A DNA stretch of 64,000 nt from Halopseudomonas sabulinigri (GCF_900105255.1 NZ_LT629763.1:806001-870000); one strand, 5' to 3'; numbered from the stretch's first letter, positions 37,655 to 47,426 are shown. The notes: generated by a model not told the origin, from the sequence alone. Numbers and translations are program-made.

Positions 37655-38206
37655 AGTGATTAGATAGCACGCGGCATTAATACATAACCGCGCGTTCGAT
37701 ATAACTGCGGGCTCAGGCCGCCCATCACAAAAAGCTTATCGATAAAAAATCAGTAGCTTGCGGAGCCTTTCCGCCAGCAGCCCGTATTCGCGTGCGCGCG
37801 TCATTTCGTGAATCCATTACGACTGGATGGCATGGCACTTATCATTCCACCTGAGGCGAACTGTCCTTTATCTGCGACAGGCGAGCCTGCCCGTTGCGCG
37901 CGGTACACGGGTACTGGGCTGGACAGCGGCGATGCTTTCATCGCAGGCATACGACGGGTGAGCAGCCGATATAACGGCGGTTGAGCACTAAAATCTGAGG
38001 TTTGTGAGAGGTTTACTTTGCGCGCCATCCTTGGGCTCCTGATGCATGGCCATGCGCCATTGACGCAACTTAGCGCTAATGCGGCTGCGGGTAAAGCGCT
38101 CTGCAACACTTGTTTCCACTGACGCCAGCGCGTTGTTTCGCGCCGCTGTGTTTTGCTGACCGGTAGTCTGTGATGAGCACCCTCCCCGTTTTACTGGCTG
38201 CCTTGG
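37655..38206. other. Gene-poor stretch before the barrel gene
   Basis: About 550 bases. It holds one short minus-strand frame with a good ribosome site (37801-38028) and otherwise nothing I can assign. An imperfect hairpin around CGCGG/CCGCG (about 37670-37695) lies next to the GTTAGGC core-like site. Confidence 0.4.
37801..38028 (-). CDS. Short hypothetical ORF with strong ribosome site
   Basis: From the ATG at 38028 the frame gives 75 residues (MARKVNLSQTSDFSAQPPLY at the start, MISAMPSSRNGFTK at the end). An AGGAG lies 7 bases upstream, better than for many real genes here. The protein is basic, Ser/Pro-rich and has no domain I recognise. It could be a small protein, or a relic of a repeated sequence found in several Pseudomonas genomes. 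Confidence 0.3.
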   Translation of the reverse strand: MARKVNLSQTSDFSAQPPLYRLLTRRMPAMKASPLSSPVPVYRAQRAGSPVADKGQFASGGMISAMPSSRNGFTK

Positions 38207-40609
38207 CTAATCCAGCAAGGTGAACTCACGCTGCACCTTGAAGTAGATTTCCCGCGCGGTCAGGTCTTTTTGGTTTATGTCCGATTCGTAGTCTTTTACC
38301 AGGCGCAGGCCCCACATGAGCTGCCAGGCCGGGTGTGGTGAAAAGATTTGCGTGTACTCCAGAGTGCGGCTGGTTTCGCGGGCGAGTTCGTCGCCGCGCC
38401 AGCGGTCGATATCGCGCTCGGTCAGGTCGTTGAGCCACAGCAATCTATGCGTCAGGCCGCTGGGGGTGTGGTAGAGCGCAGTGAGGGAGAAGAATTGCTC
38501 CTTGTAGAGGCGATCGCCGTCGGTATCAAAGTGGCGCAGGGTCAGGTCGGCCATCAGGTCGAGTGGGCCGGTGGTGTAATGCAGTTTGGGTTTGATCTCG
38601 CGCATGTGGCCCAACACCAGATTGTCGGGGTCAGCCATAGCGCCCCAGCGACCGTCCAGGTGCAGGGTCCAGGGTACGTAGGGGGCGGTCTGGAAAAACC
38701 ATTGCCAGTAGTGCTCATCAAAGCGCGGGGCGTTGTCTCCGGCTGACAGGTCACTCTGATCCAGCCTGTTTACCGCGCGTTTTCGGTGCTGCCAGCCCAG
38801 GCGCGCGATGGTCTGGTAGCTGCCACGAAATTCGCCCCAAATACCGACCGTAGTCTCCAACGGCTGGTTATCAGAATGGGAGCGCATGTGCCCTCCTACC
38901 AGGTAGGCACGAATGCGCGACTGGCTTTCATCGTCGGCTTTGGCCTGAAAGTACCATTTGCGGCCGTAGGCCAGGTTGATCGCGCGATAATCCACACGGC
39001 GCAGAAAGCCCAGATCGGCGCGAAAGTCCGGCGATACATCGTAGTACCTTGCCCAGTACAGCGAGTCGGGGCCGTCGTGGTTATAGCGTAGCTGCAGGTT
39101 ATAACCGCGCAGCCGGTCGTCGTAATCGGCACGCCGTACATAAGGCGTGATGTCGCAGTCACCCAGCTCACACTCGGCGTCGGGGTCCTGCTCGGTACAG
39201 CCTGTAGTGTCGCAAAGGTCTTCGGCAAACCGCTGCGGGTAACGGGTATCCGACACCATGAACTGGCCGCGCACCTTGTCATCCACGCCAAGATTGCCGG
39301 TGCCGTTCAGGCTCAGCACGGCGTTGTGGTAGTCATCGGCGGTGCGCAGGGTGGTGAGTACGCCCAGGCTGCGTTTGTCGGATTGGCGCTCGTAGTTAAA
39401 GGCAGCTGACTGACTGTTATCGACCAGCGTAACCACGTCTGAACCGAGATTGTCTGGCATGTAGAGCTGCGTCTGCTGGTCAAAGGCTGCTAGGAGACCA
39501 CTGGTCGCCGTGGGGCTCCTCCAGAGATGCGCCAGCCCCACATCCGGCTGCACAATATTGCGGGTATAGACCACTTCGTTCAGGGTGCGGAAGTACTCGC
39601 GGGTATCAACAAACATCTCGCGTTTTTCCGGCTCATAGGGATCGAAGGGGTTGTTGATGCTGTCGCGGGCGATGTCCGATTCGACCTCCGCGTAGTTGGG
39701 CTTGACCGTCATCAGGAAGCTGCGGTCAGCCGAGAGGCGGTAATTGAGATAGGCGCCGGCGGCGTGGCGTGGCTGCTCCTCTACCTGCTCGAAACGCCCG
39801 CCAATGTCGCGGTCCTCATCCCGGTCAAACACATAGTGCGGAGTAATGGTCAGGCGCCGACCACTGTCTTTCGCCTCGCTGGGCTTGGGTGGCTCTTCGG
39901 TCAGCACCAATTGCACGGCACTGGCCAGTGTGCGCTCAACCTGGCGCGGATAATGCCGCTTGAGCATGACCAGCAATTCGAGTTGCTGGGCCTGGTCGCC
40001 AGGCAGAATGCCCAGCTCACTGCGCGGAATCGCCATCTCTACCCGAAAGCCGGTCTCGTCTATCTGTGCGGCGGCCTCCCACTCAGCATCCCAGTCGTAC
40101 AGGTAGCGGTCACTGATGGTGTCTTGCAGTACGTCAGACTGACTGCCGTGCGGATTCACGCGAAATTCGTATTTGCGCAGGCCCTGCCCCGCCGGATCAA
40201 GCACCAGGGAAACGTAATCGTCTTCTTTCAATCCATCACGTTCGCGCACCGCAGAACGCAGGTTACTGATATCGGGGTCAGGGGCGTCGAAAGCGGCGTA
40301 TAGATGGGTCTCGGTCAGCGCGATGCGCACGCGCGTGGGCACTCCCGCATCGCGCAGCCGCACCGGAAAAACTTCGTACTCGATGGGTATTTCGTGCAGA
40401 TTGAACCAGAAGCCGTCAGACAGATCGCCGTCGATGACCGGGGCATCAAGCCGCACAAAGGTAAATACCCGGGGTATCTCCGGGCTGGCGGCATCCACTT
40501 TGTCGGCGGCAACCGCATCGACGGTCTCAGAGTTCTGATCACCCAGAATCTCTTGTGCTGCGGCGTGCAGGCTCACGCACAGCAGCACCACTAGCAGCCA
40601 CAAGTGCAT
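38207..40609 (-). CDS. CBM9-like plus DUF5916 outer-membrane protein
   Basis: From the ATG at 40609 the 800-residue protein has a signal peptide (MHLWLLVVLLCVSLHAAAQE). A carbohydrate-binding family-9-like sandwich spans about 50-230 (APVIDGDLSDGFW, HLYAAFDAPDPD, EFRVNPHGSQSD, GFRVEMAIPRSEL). A long beta-rich C-terminal region resembles DUF5916 barrels and ends KVQREFTLLD. Such proteins sit in the outer membrane and their ligand is unknown. An acidic Cys-rich loop (CDTTGCTEQDPDAECELGDC) could bind metal or form disulfides. It is transcribed alone. Confidence 0.78.
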   Translation of the reverse strand: MHLWLLVVLLCVSLHAAAQEILGDQNSETVDAVAADKVDAASPEIPRVFTFVRLDAPVIDGDLSDGFWFNLHEIPIEYEVFPVRLRDAGVPTRVRIALTETHLYAAFDAPDPDISNLRSAVRERDGLKEDDYVSLVLDPAGQGLRKYEFRVNPHGSQSDVLQDTISDRYLYDWDAEWEAAAQIDETGFRVEMAIPRSELGILPGDQAQQLELLVMLKRHYPRQVERTLASAVQLVLTEEPPKPSEAKDSGRRLTITPHYVFDRDEDRDIGGRFEQVEEQPRHAAGAYLNYRLSADRSFLMTVKPNYAEVESDIARDSINNPFDPYEPEKREMFVDTREYFRTLNEVVYTRNIVQPDVGLAHLWRSPTATSGLLAAFDQQTQLYMPDNLGSDVVTLVDNSQSAAFNYERQSDKRSLGVLTTLRTADDYHNAVLSLNGTGNLGVDDKVRGQFMVSDTRYPQRFAEDLCDTTGCTEQDPDAECELGDCDITPYVRRADYDDRLRGYNLQLRYNHDGPDSLYWARYYDVSPDFRADLGFLRRVDYRAINLAYGRKWYFQAKADDESQSRIRAYLVGGHMRSHSDNQPLETTVGIWGEFRGSYQTIARLGWQHRKRAVNRLDQSDLSAGDNAPRFDEHYWQWFFQTAPYVPWTLHLDGRWGAMADPDNLVLGHMREIKPKLHYTTGPLDLMADLTLRHFDTDGDRLYKEQFFSLTALYHTPSGLTHRLLWLNDLTERDIDRWRGDELARETSRTLEYTQIFSPHPAWQLMWGLRLVKDYESDINQKDLTAREIYFKVQREFTLLD

Positions 40610-40783
40610 GCCCTTGCACCCGTTCAAGGCAACGTCCGTTTTTGCACTGGCAGCATAAGTGGAGCCCGAGTCCGCGTTTCTACCAGAGCATAGCAAAGCA
40701 GAGCCGCGGTATTAGGGCGATGACGGCGAGCGCTCTCCTGAACAACGCGGCTGCTTGCCGGATGATCAGACTGGGATACCATG

Positions 40784-40803
40784 GGCCCGGCGATGGCCGG
40801 GCC
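40784..40803 (-). terminator. Weak terminator-like hairpin after the SDR gene
   Basis: An 8-bp G+C-rich stem (GGCCCGGC / GCCGGGCC) just past the SDR stop. There is no T-run on the minus strand, so it may act weakly or not at all. Confidence 0.35.
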
Positions 40804-40810
40804 AGCGGTC

Positions 40811-41572
40811 TTAGATGCAGGTACTGCCGCCGTCTACGGGCAGTGCGATACCGGTGGTAAAAGCGGCGGCATCGGAACACAGATAAAGGACCGCAGCAGC
40901 GATCTCTTCAGCCTTACCGATGCGGCCGACCGGGTGCATGCCAGCAACGTACTCGGCCTTGCGCGGCTCAATGGCGGCGGCGCGGCGGAACATGTCGGTG
41001 TCTATTACCGCCGGGCAAACGGCATTAACGCGGATGCCTTTTTTGCCGTATTCCACGGCAGCTGAACGGGTCAGGCCAAGTACCGCGTGCTTGCTGGCGG
41101 CGTATATGCTCATCTTGGGCGCAGCGCCCAGGGAGGCGATAGAGCCGGTATTGACGATGGCGCCGCCACCGTTCTTGAGCATCAGCGGGATTTCAAAGCG
41201 CATGCACTGCCAAACGCCTTTGACGTTGACGTCCATGATGCGGTCGAACACGTCTTCCTTGGCGTCGGCGATCTTGTCTTGCTCGATCTCGATGCCGGCA
41301 TTGTTGTAAGCGCAGTCGAGGCGGCCGTAGTTGGCTTCGATCATGTCGATCAGGGCTTTGACTTCGGCGGCATCTACTACGTTGCAGGCCTGGAATACGG
41401 CATCGCCCCCGGTAGCGCGAATGCCGGCGGCAACCGCTTCACCGCCCTGGCTGTCGACATCTGCCAGAATCAGCCGCGCGCCGGCGGCCGCGAAGGCTTC
41501 TGCTGTGGCCTTGCCAATACCCGCAGCTGCGCCGGTAACCAGTACAACCTTGCCTGCAAAATCCAAACTCAT
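40811..41572 (-). CDS. Short-chain dehydrogenase/reductase
   Basis: The 253-residue classical SDR has the cofactor motif TGAAAGIG, NNAG in the central strand, the catalytic Ser-Tyr-Lys set (NTGSIAS, then YAASKHA) and the C-terminal GIALPVDGG. Asp39 after the second strand (LADVD) points to NAD(H) preference. The substrate is unknown. It is followed by a weak hairpin and preceded by a 10-bp inverted repeat at 41613-41639 that may be its operator. Confidence 0.9.
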   Translation of the reverse strand: MSLDFAGKVVLVTGAAAGIGKATAEAFAAAGARLILADVDSQGGEAVAAGIRATGGDAVFQACNVVDAAEVKALIDMIEANYGRLDCAYNNAGIEIEQDKIADAKEDVFDRIMDVNVKGVWQCMRFEIPLMLKNGGGAIVNTGSIASLGAAPKMSIYAASKHAVLGLTRSAAVEYGKKGIRVNAVCPAVIDTDMFRRAAAIEPRKAEYVAGMHPVGRIGKAEEIAAAVLYLCSDAAAFTTGIALPVDGGSTCI

Positions 41573-41612
41573 TGATTGCGCTCCTTGACGATGGGAGCAG
41601 CTGGGGCCGCTC

Positions 41613-41639
41613 CGTTGTTATCGCTGGATGATAACAACG
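41613..41639. promoter_or_regulatory. 10-bp inverted repeat between mnmH and the SDR gene
   Basis: Perfect arms CGTTGTTATC (41613-41622) and GATAACAACG (41630-41639) with a 7-base spacer, 41-67 bases upstream of the SDR start and 37 bases after the mnmH stop. The A+T-rich dyad with no T-run looks more like a repressor operator for the SDR gene than a terminator. Confidence 0.45.
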
Positions 41640-41675
41640 AGCGCCGTCATATTTCGACTGAATCAGCTGCGTTGT

Positions 41676-42791
41676 TCACGCGCCATGCTGATTATTGATG
41701 GTGAGTTCTGCAAGATACTCGATGATCTCGGCGTGATTGCCGGAGAAGACCACCCGTGCCTGCTTGCTTTCGCGCTGATAGGCGTACATGGGGTCGTAGT
41801 AGTTCTCCAGCAGGCCCTTGATCCAGGCGCGATGTAGGGTTTCATCGCCGCTGCTCTGCTGCTCTGTCAGGGCCTGTTGCATCAGGGCGTCGAGCTGCTG
41901 ATGCTGCTCGCCGCCAAGGCGTTTGCGGATACGCAACAGGCTGTTCAACAGGTAGTCGGAGAACTCCGCAAACGCGCGCTCCGGGTCGGCGTGCAACGCG
42001 ACAAACTCGGCGTGCATCGCGGTCACGTAATCAGCGAGGATACGGCTGATTCGATTTTCCTGGCTGTCCTCCAGCCACACCAGCGGCGCCTGTTGCATGG
42101 CGTGGTAAACGTTCAGCGGCACCGAGCAACTGCCGACCATGCGTCCTTCGTCTTCCAGCACCAGCCGCTGGGCACCAGTCTCGCGGACTTTCAGCGCTTC
42201 AATCGACAGGCGGTTCTCAAAATCGATCTGCGTAGGCTGCGGCGTGGCGTGGCGACCAAAGCTGGAGCCACGGTGATGCGCATGACCTTCCAGATCCAGG
42301 CTACTGCTTAACGCGGCGATTACTTCGGTTTTACCGGTGCCGGTCAGGCCGGCGACCAGCACCGGCGGGCATTGCTCGACTGCCTCATCCAGCGAGTCGA
42401 TCAGAAAGCGGCGCATGGCTTTGTAGCCGCCGATAACGCGCGGGTACTGCACGCCAGCGTCACTCAGCCATTGCTGTACCAACTGCGAGCGCAGGCCACC
42501 GCGAAAGCAGTAGAGATACCCCTGCGGGTTGGCCTGCACGCGTTGTATCCAGGCGTCGATTCGCGCCGCTTTGGTGTCACCGCAAACCAATTTGTGGCCC
42601 AGAGCGATGGCGGCCTCCTGGCCACGCTGTTTGTAGGTTGTGCCCACCTGCTGCCGCTCATCATCGTACATCAGCGGTAGGTTGCAGGCCGCGGGAAAGG
42701 CGCCCTTGGAAAATTCGATGGGCGCGCGCACATCCATCAGCGGAACATCCGCAAGAAACAGCTGGCGAAAGTCCTCGGTATTATCGCGCAT
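41676..42791 (-). CDS. mnmH: tRNA 2-selenouridine synthase
   Basis: MnmH (SelU/YbbB) replaces sulfur by selenium in 2-thiouridine at tRNA wobble position 34, using selenophosphate from SelD. The 371-residue protein has an N-terminal rhodanese domain with Cys95 in YCFRGGLRS and a P-loop GLTGTGKTE near 143. The ATG at 42791 overlaps the selD TGA (TGATG), so the pair is coupled and makes a self-contained selenouridine pathway. Confidence 0.95.
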   Translation of the reverse strand: MRDNTEDFRQLFLADVPLMDVRAPIEFSKGAFPAACNLPLMYDDERQQVGTTYKQRGQEAAIALGHKLVCGDTKAARIDAWIQRVQANPQGYLYCFRGGLRSQLVQQWLSDAGVQYPRVIGGYKAMRRFLIDSLDEAVEQCPPVLVAGLTGTGKTEVIAALSSSLDLEGHAHHRGSSFGRHATPQPTQIDFENRLSIEALKVRETGAQRLVLEDEGRMVGSCSVPLNVYHAMQQAPLVWLEDSQENRISRILADYVTAMHAEFVALHADPERAFAEFSDYLLNSLLRIRKRLGGEQHQQLDALMQQALTEQQSSGDETLHRAWIKGLLENYYDPMYAYQRESKQARVVFSGNHAEIIEYLAELTINNQHGA

Positions 42792-43828
42792 CAAATAACC
42801 TCGACCCAGGGGCCGCCGTCGGCTGCTACGCACTCACCAATTGCCTGTAACTCAAGGCCCTCTTCCCGTGCGGCCAGCAGAAACTCGCTTACCGCAGCGG
42901 GTGCTACCGCCACCAGCAGGCCGCCGCTGGTCTGTGGGTCGCACAGCAGCTGTTGCTGCGCATCGCTCAGCGGCCCCAGCTTGTGGCCGTAGCTATCGAA
43001 ATTACGCAGTGTGCCGCCGGGGATGCAGCCCTGCGCCAGGTAGTAGTCGACGCTGGCGATACGCGGAATGCAATCGGCATGGATCTGCGCCTTGACGCCG
43101 GAGCCCTCGGCGACCTCGGCCAAGTGACCCAGCAGGCCGAAGCCGGTGACGTCAGTCATGGCTTGCACGCCGGGCAGTGTGGCGAAGCGTTGGCCTGGTT
43201 TGTTCAGCGTGCACATCAGATCCCGGGCCACGCCAACATCTTCAGCGCGCAGTTTTTTCTGTTTCTCCGCGGTGGTCAGAATGCCAATACCCAAGGGCTT
43301 GGTGAGAAAGAGTTGAGCGCCTGGCTTGGCTTGGTCATTGCGCTTGAGTTGGCTGCGCAGTACCTGACCGGTGACGGCCAGACCGAAGATCGGCTCGGGG
43401 GCATCAATCGAGTGGCCGCCGGCCAGCGGCATACCGGCCTCAGCACACACCTGGCGCGCGCCGGCGAGCACTTCGCCCGCCACAGCGGCGGGCAGCAGGT
43501 TGACCGGCCAGCCAAGGATGGCGATGGCCATCAGCGGCGTACCGCCCATGGCGTAGATGTCGCTGATGGCGTTGGTGGCGGCGATGCGGCCGAAGTCGAA
43601 GGGGTCATCGACGATCGGCATGAAGAAGTCAGTGGTGCTGACGATGCCCTGTTCGGCGTCCAGGCCAAACACGGCCGCGTCGTCGCGGCTGTCGTTACCT
43701 ACCCAGAGCCGTTCGAAGCTGGGCCCCGGCTGACCGACCGACAACATTTCGTCCAGCACCTTGGGCGCTATCTTGCAGCCGCAGCCGGCGCCGTGGCTGT
43801 ATTCGGTCAATCGCACTGTTTGGGTCAT
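42791..43828 (-). CDS. selD: Selenide, water dikinase (selenophosphate synthetase)
   Basis: SelD makes selenophosphate from selenide and ATP. The 345-residue protein has the catalytic HGAGCGCK motif (Cys16 and Lys19, a Cys rather than selenocysteine form) and the ATP motifs [31 protein letters not shown] and [11 protein letters not shown]. It is coupled to mnmH. No selA, selB or selenoprotein is in the window, so selenouridine in tRNA is the only supported use. Confidence 0.97.
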   Translation of the reverse strand: MTQTVRLTEYSHGAGCGCKIAPKVLDEMLSVGQPGPSFERLWVGNDSRDDAAVFGLDAEQGIVSTTDFFMPIVDDPFDFGRIAATNAISDIYAMGGTPLMAIAILGWPVNLLPAAVAGEVLAGARQVCAEAGMPLAGGHSIDAPEPIFGLAVTGQVLRSQLKRNDQAKPGAQLFLTKPLGIGILTTAEKQKKLRAEDVGVARDLMCTLNKPGQRFATLPGVQAMTDVTGFGLLGHLAEVAEGSGVKAQIHADCIPRIASVDYYLAQGCIPGGTLRNFDSYGHKLGPLSDAQQQLLCDPQTSGGLLVAVAPAAVSEFLLAAREEGLELQAIGECVAADGGPWVEVI

Positions 43829-43908
43829 GCGGGCTCTCCGGCGGTAAGGATCAAGCCCGCGATTCTACCAGCCAGGGCTGGCTGCGCCTACGCTTCAGCA
43901 GCCGCGCT

Positions 43909-44898
43909 TCAGCGGCCGCGCCGCTCGAACTGGTCGAGGGTATCACTGGCGACCATGCGGCCCAACTCGATCAGTTCCGGCGCGCGGTAAAACTCGAAGA
44001 AGCGACACAGGCGCTTGGGAACGTTGAACAGTACATCCGGCGGGTAACCAGCAATTTTGTACTGGGTAAGCGATGACTGCATGGCCTCAAACGACAGGTT
44101 GACCAGTTCCAGCATGCTCGCCGGGCCAGGGGACGCCTCGACCTCGACGGGTTGCGCCTGATCTTCTTCACGCGAATGCGGCGGTTCCTGCGGTTCGTGC
44201 TCGGCGGTGAGCAGGGCCATGGCGTCTTCACCCTCTTCTTCATCGCCCTTGCGGCCCAACCAGTTGGGCTTGAGTGCCGTCATCCACTGATCCCACTGCT
44301 GGCGAATGGGTGCGGGCCGCTCAACCACGGGCATGCGGTAGCCGTCGTTTTCTATCGAGTTGAGGTTGACTGCCATGATCAGATCACAGTGCTGGGACAC
44401 CACCGGCACAATCGGCAGGGGGTTCAGCAAGCCGCCGTCTACCAGTACCCGGCTGCCCTGGCGTACCGGTGAGAACAGGCTGGGTATGGCCGCCGAGGCG
44501 CGCATGGCCTGATGCAGGCAGCCCTGCTGGAACCACACCTCCTGCTGGTTGGTCAGGTCGGTGGCCACGGCGGTGAAGGGAATGTTCAGTTGCTCGATAT
44601 TGATCTCACCGAGAATCTCGCGAATGCGCCCAAATACCCGTTCGCCGCGGATGGCGCCCAGGTTGCCAAAGCCGATATCCAACAGGCGAATGACATCCAG
44701 ATAGTCCAGGCCCGTGACCCAGTCACGGTAGGCCTTCAGGTGTCCGGCAGCGTGAATGCCGCCTACCACTGCACCCATGGAGCAGCCGGCAATACAGGCG
44801 ATTTCATACCCGCGCCGTTCAATCTCTTCAATCACGCCGATGTGCGCATAGCCGCGTGCTCCGCCGCTACCCAGCACCAATGCTACTCGCTGCCCCAT
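43909..44898 (-). CDS. Patatin-like phospholipase (RssA-type)
   Basis: The 329-residue protein has the patatin oxyanion loop GSGGARGYAHIG, the nucleophile Ser40 in GCSMG, and the catalytic Asp in VDGGLLNPLP. No signal peptide is present, so it is a cytoplasmic lipid acyl hydrolase of RssA/YchK type. A Glu-rich linker near residues 225-260 precedes a helical C-terminus. The physiological lipid is unknown. Confidence 0.9.
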   Translation of the reverse strand: MGQRVALVLGSGGARGYAHIGVIEEIERRGYEIACIAGCSMGAVVGGIHAAGHLKAYRDWVTGLDYLDVIRLLDIGFGNLGAIRGERVFGRIREILGEINIEQLNIPFTAVATDLTNQQEVWFQQGCLHQAMRASAAIPSLFSPVRQGSRVLVDGGLLNPLPIVPVVSQHCDLIMAVNLNSIENDGYRMPVVERPAPIRQQWDQWMTALKPNWLGRKGDEEEGEDAMALLTAEHEPQEPPHSREEDQAQPVEVEASPGPASMLELVNLSFEAMQSSLTQYKIAGYPPDVLFNVPKRLCRFFEFYRAPELIELGRMVASDTLDQFERRGR

Positions 44899-44968
44899 CT
44901 TTGTAGGCTCCCCCGCAATTTGGTTAATCCCGATTGACGTAATTGATCACTCTGCGCATGATGCCGGG

Positions 44969-47413
44969 ATGATTTCCCGCAGCACAAGGCACCCCGTGAT
45001 CAAGCGTCTTTCCTTACCTTTAAAAGCATTCGTCTTCATCGCTTTGCTGCTGACCCTCATAGCCCTGTTGGGCGTCTGGATACTGCATACTGCCGAAGCC
45101 AAACGCAGCGGTGAGCTGCGCCTGGGCAACCTGCAAAGCCGCGTCTCGGTGCATTACGACGCCTGGGGCGTACCGCATATCGACGCACAAAACGAAGAAG
45201 ACGCCTACCGCGCTCTGGGTTACGTGCATGCCCAGGATCGCCTGTTCCAGATGGACATGCTGCGCCGCGTGGGCGGCGGCCGACTGTCGGAGCTGTTTGG
45301 CGCTGAATCCTTCGCGACCGACCGTTTCTTCCGCACCCTGGGCATCAACCGCTTTGCCCGCGCCTACGCCGAACGCCTGGAAGCCGAAGCCAACAGCCCC
45401 CATGTGAAGCTGCTGCACGCCTATCAGGACGGTATCAATCAGTACATCGACCACGGCGGCCGGCCGCTGGAATACCGCCTGCTGATGGCCAAGTCGGATT
45501 ACTTCACCACCGAAGACATCGCCCAGATCATGGGCTACATGGCCTACTCGTTCGCCGAAGCCTTCAAGACCGATGTGCTGGTGGACCATATTCGCGGCAC
45601 TCTGAGCGAGCGCCACTATAAGGACCTGGTACCCAGTTGGCCAGATCAACTCCCGCCCGCCCGCTCCTCCGGGCAGCCCTACATAGAGCTGCTCAAACCC
45701 ATGCTGGAGCAGATCTCGGCGATTGAAAAGGACTTTCCGGTCGGTCAGTTCATCGGCAGCAACGCCTGGGCCGTCAACGGTAGCAAGAGCGCCAGCGGCG
45801 CCCCCCTGTTAGCCAACGACCCGCACATAGGGTTCGCCGTACCGGCCGTGTGGTATGAAGCCCATCTGCGCACGCCGGAGAACGAGGTGTACGGGCATTT
45901 TCTGGCCGGCATACCCTTCCCGCTGCTGGGCCAGACGCGACATCACGCCTGGGGCCTGACCATGCTGATGAACGACGATATCGACTTCTACCGCGAGCGC
46001 ATCAACCCGGAAGACCCCAACCAGGTCTGGGCGAGTGATCACTGGGAAGACTTCGCCCTGCATGAAGAGGTCATCAAAGTCCGCGGCCAGGAAGACCGCC
46101 TGATCAAAACCCGCAGCACTCGCCACGGCCCGGTAATCAACGACCTGCCGGGCAGCCTGGAACGGCAGCCGGTCAGCCTGTTCTGGACCTTCCTCGACCC
46201 CGAGAACGATTCTGCCAAGGCCTTCTACGGCTTTACCCGCGCACAGAACATGGCAGAGTTTGAGACCGCGGCAGCGGCCCACAGCGCACCGGGGCTGAAC
46301 CTGATCTACGCCGATACCGACGACAACATTGCCATGTGGGCCATCGGCAAACTCAAGCGCTGGCCCACCAGCAGCAACGGTTTTGCGCTGCTCAATGGCA
46401 GCTCCGGGCGCGACGAGTTTCTGGGCTATCAACCCTTTGAGAACAATCCGCGCATCATCAACCCGCGTGACGGCTACCTGTTCAGCACCAACAACCCGTA
46501 CCCGGAAAAGAACGTGCGCCGCAGCCTACCGGGTTACTACGCACCGACTGAGCGGGCCCAGCGGCTGAGCGAACTGTTGCAGGAGGAAGAGACCTTCGAC
46601 CTGTCCCGCTTCAAGGCCATGCAGCTGGACGACCAGCGCCCGCAGGCCCTGGCTATGGTGCAAGATGCCCTGCCCCTGCTGGATTACAACCTGTTCAGCA
46701 GTGAGCTGCACGCCCCGGCAGCCAAGGCGGCGCAATTGCTGGAGCAATGGGACGGCCGCTATCAGCAGGACAGCGTTGGCGCGAGTATTTTTCAGCGCTG
46801 GCGCGACGAGTTGAGCGTGGCGCTGTTTGCCGATGAACTGGGAGACCGCTACGCCTTTTTCCGCAATACCTATCTGGCCAGCAAGACCCTGACGCAGCTG
46901 TACTGGAAGCCCACCTCACCCTGGTGGGACAACCGCCAGCAGCCCAGCCTGGATGGCCGTCAGGCGGCAATCACCCACGCCTGGATCAAGGCCGTGGAAG
47001 GCCTGGTGGCCGACCTTGGCGATCAGCCGGAACAATGGCAGTGGTCGCGCCTAGCCAGCTTGCAGCACCAGCACGCCCTGGCAGATCGCATTCCCTTTGG
47101 TCGTTACCTGAACACTGAACCGGTCGCCGTCAACGGCGGTAACGAGACGTTGAACAACATGGCGTACAACATTGGCGAGCCGCGCTATCAGGTCAAATCA
47201 GGCCCTTCTACGCGGCGCCTGATCGACCTGGCCGATGTGAATGCCACGCTGGGTATCAATCCGCTGGGGCAGTCCGGCAACCCGCTGGACATGCATGCGC
47301 TGGATCAGGCAGAGATGTACAACGAGGGCCGCTACCGCACGCAGTTGTTCGACTGGCTGTCGATTCAGGCGCTGCCCGATCAGCTACTGATCCGCCCCGA
47401 GCGCAAACGCTGA
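44969..47413 (+). CDS. Membrane-anchored penicillin-acylase-family Ntn hydrolase (possible acyl-homoserine-lactone acylase)
   Basis: The 814-residue precursor has an N-terminal hydrophobic anchor (about 17-40), an alpha chain with WGVPHIDAQNEEDAYRALGYVHAQDRLFQMD, and the autoprocessing site before Ser264 in IGSNAW. The beta chain has LANDPHIGF and HHAWGLTMLMNDDIDFY. Proteins of this family cleave penicillins, acyl-homoserine lactones or acylated siderophore precursors. Which applies cannot be told from sequence, and no quorum-sensing or siderophore genes are near. Its stop overlaps a small hairpin shared with the convergent gene. Confidence 0.9.
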   Translation: MISRSTRHPVIKRLSLPLKAFVFIALLLTLIALLGVWILHTAEAKRSGELRLGNLQSRVSVHYDAWGVPHIDAQNEEDAYRALGYVHAQDRLFQMDMLRRVGGGRLSELFGAESFATDRFFRTLGINRFARAYAERLEAEANSPHVKLLHAYQDGINQYIDHGGRPLEYRLLMAKSDYFTTEDIAQIMGYMAYSFAEAFKTDVLVDHIRGTLSERHYKDLVPSWPDQLPPARSSGQPYIELLKPMLEQISAIEKDFPVGQFIGSNAWAVNGSKSASGAPLLANDPHIGFAVPAVWYEAHLRTPENEVYGHFLAGIPFPLLGQTRHHAWGLTMLMNDDIDFYRERINPEDPNQVWASDHWEDFALHEEVIKVRGQEDRLIKTRSTRHGPVINDLPGSLERQPVSLFWTFLDPENDSAKAFYGFTRAQNMAEFETAAAAHSAPGLNLIYADTDDNIAMWAIGKLKRWPTSSNGFALLNGSSGRDEFLGYQPFENNPRIINPRDGYLFSTNNPYPEKNVRRSLPGYYAPTERAQRLSELLQEEETFDLSRFKAMQLDDQRPQALAMVQDALPLLDYNLFSSELHAPAAKAAQLLEQWDGRYQQDSVGASIFQRWRDELSVALFADELGDRYAFFRNTYLASKTLTQLYWKPTSPWWDNRQQPSLDGRQAAITHAWIKAVEGLVADLGDQPEQWQWSRLASLQHQHALADRIPFGRYLNTEPVAVNGGNETLNNMAYNIGEPRYQVKSGPSTRRLIDLADVNATLGINPLGQSGNPLDMHALDQAEMYNEGRYRTQLFDWLSIQALPDQLLIRPERKR

Positions 47414-47426
47414 GCCACCCGGCTCA
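47411..47426. terminator. Short hairpin at a convergent gene pair
   Basis: TGAGCC/GGCTCA with a 4-base loop spans the stop codons of the acylase (plus) and the DUF4892 gene (minus). It is short and has no T-run, so terminator activity is uncertain. Confidence 0.3.
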
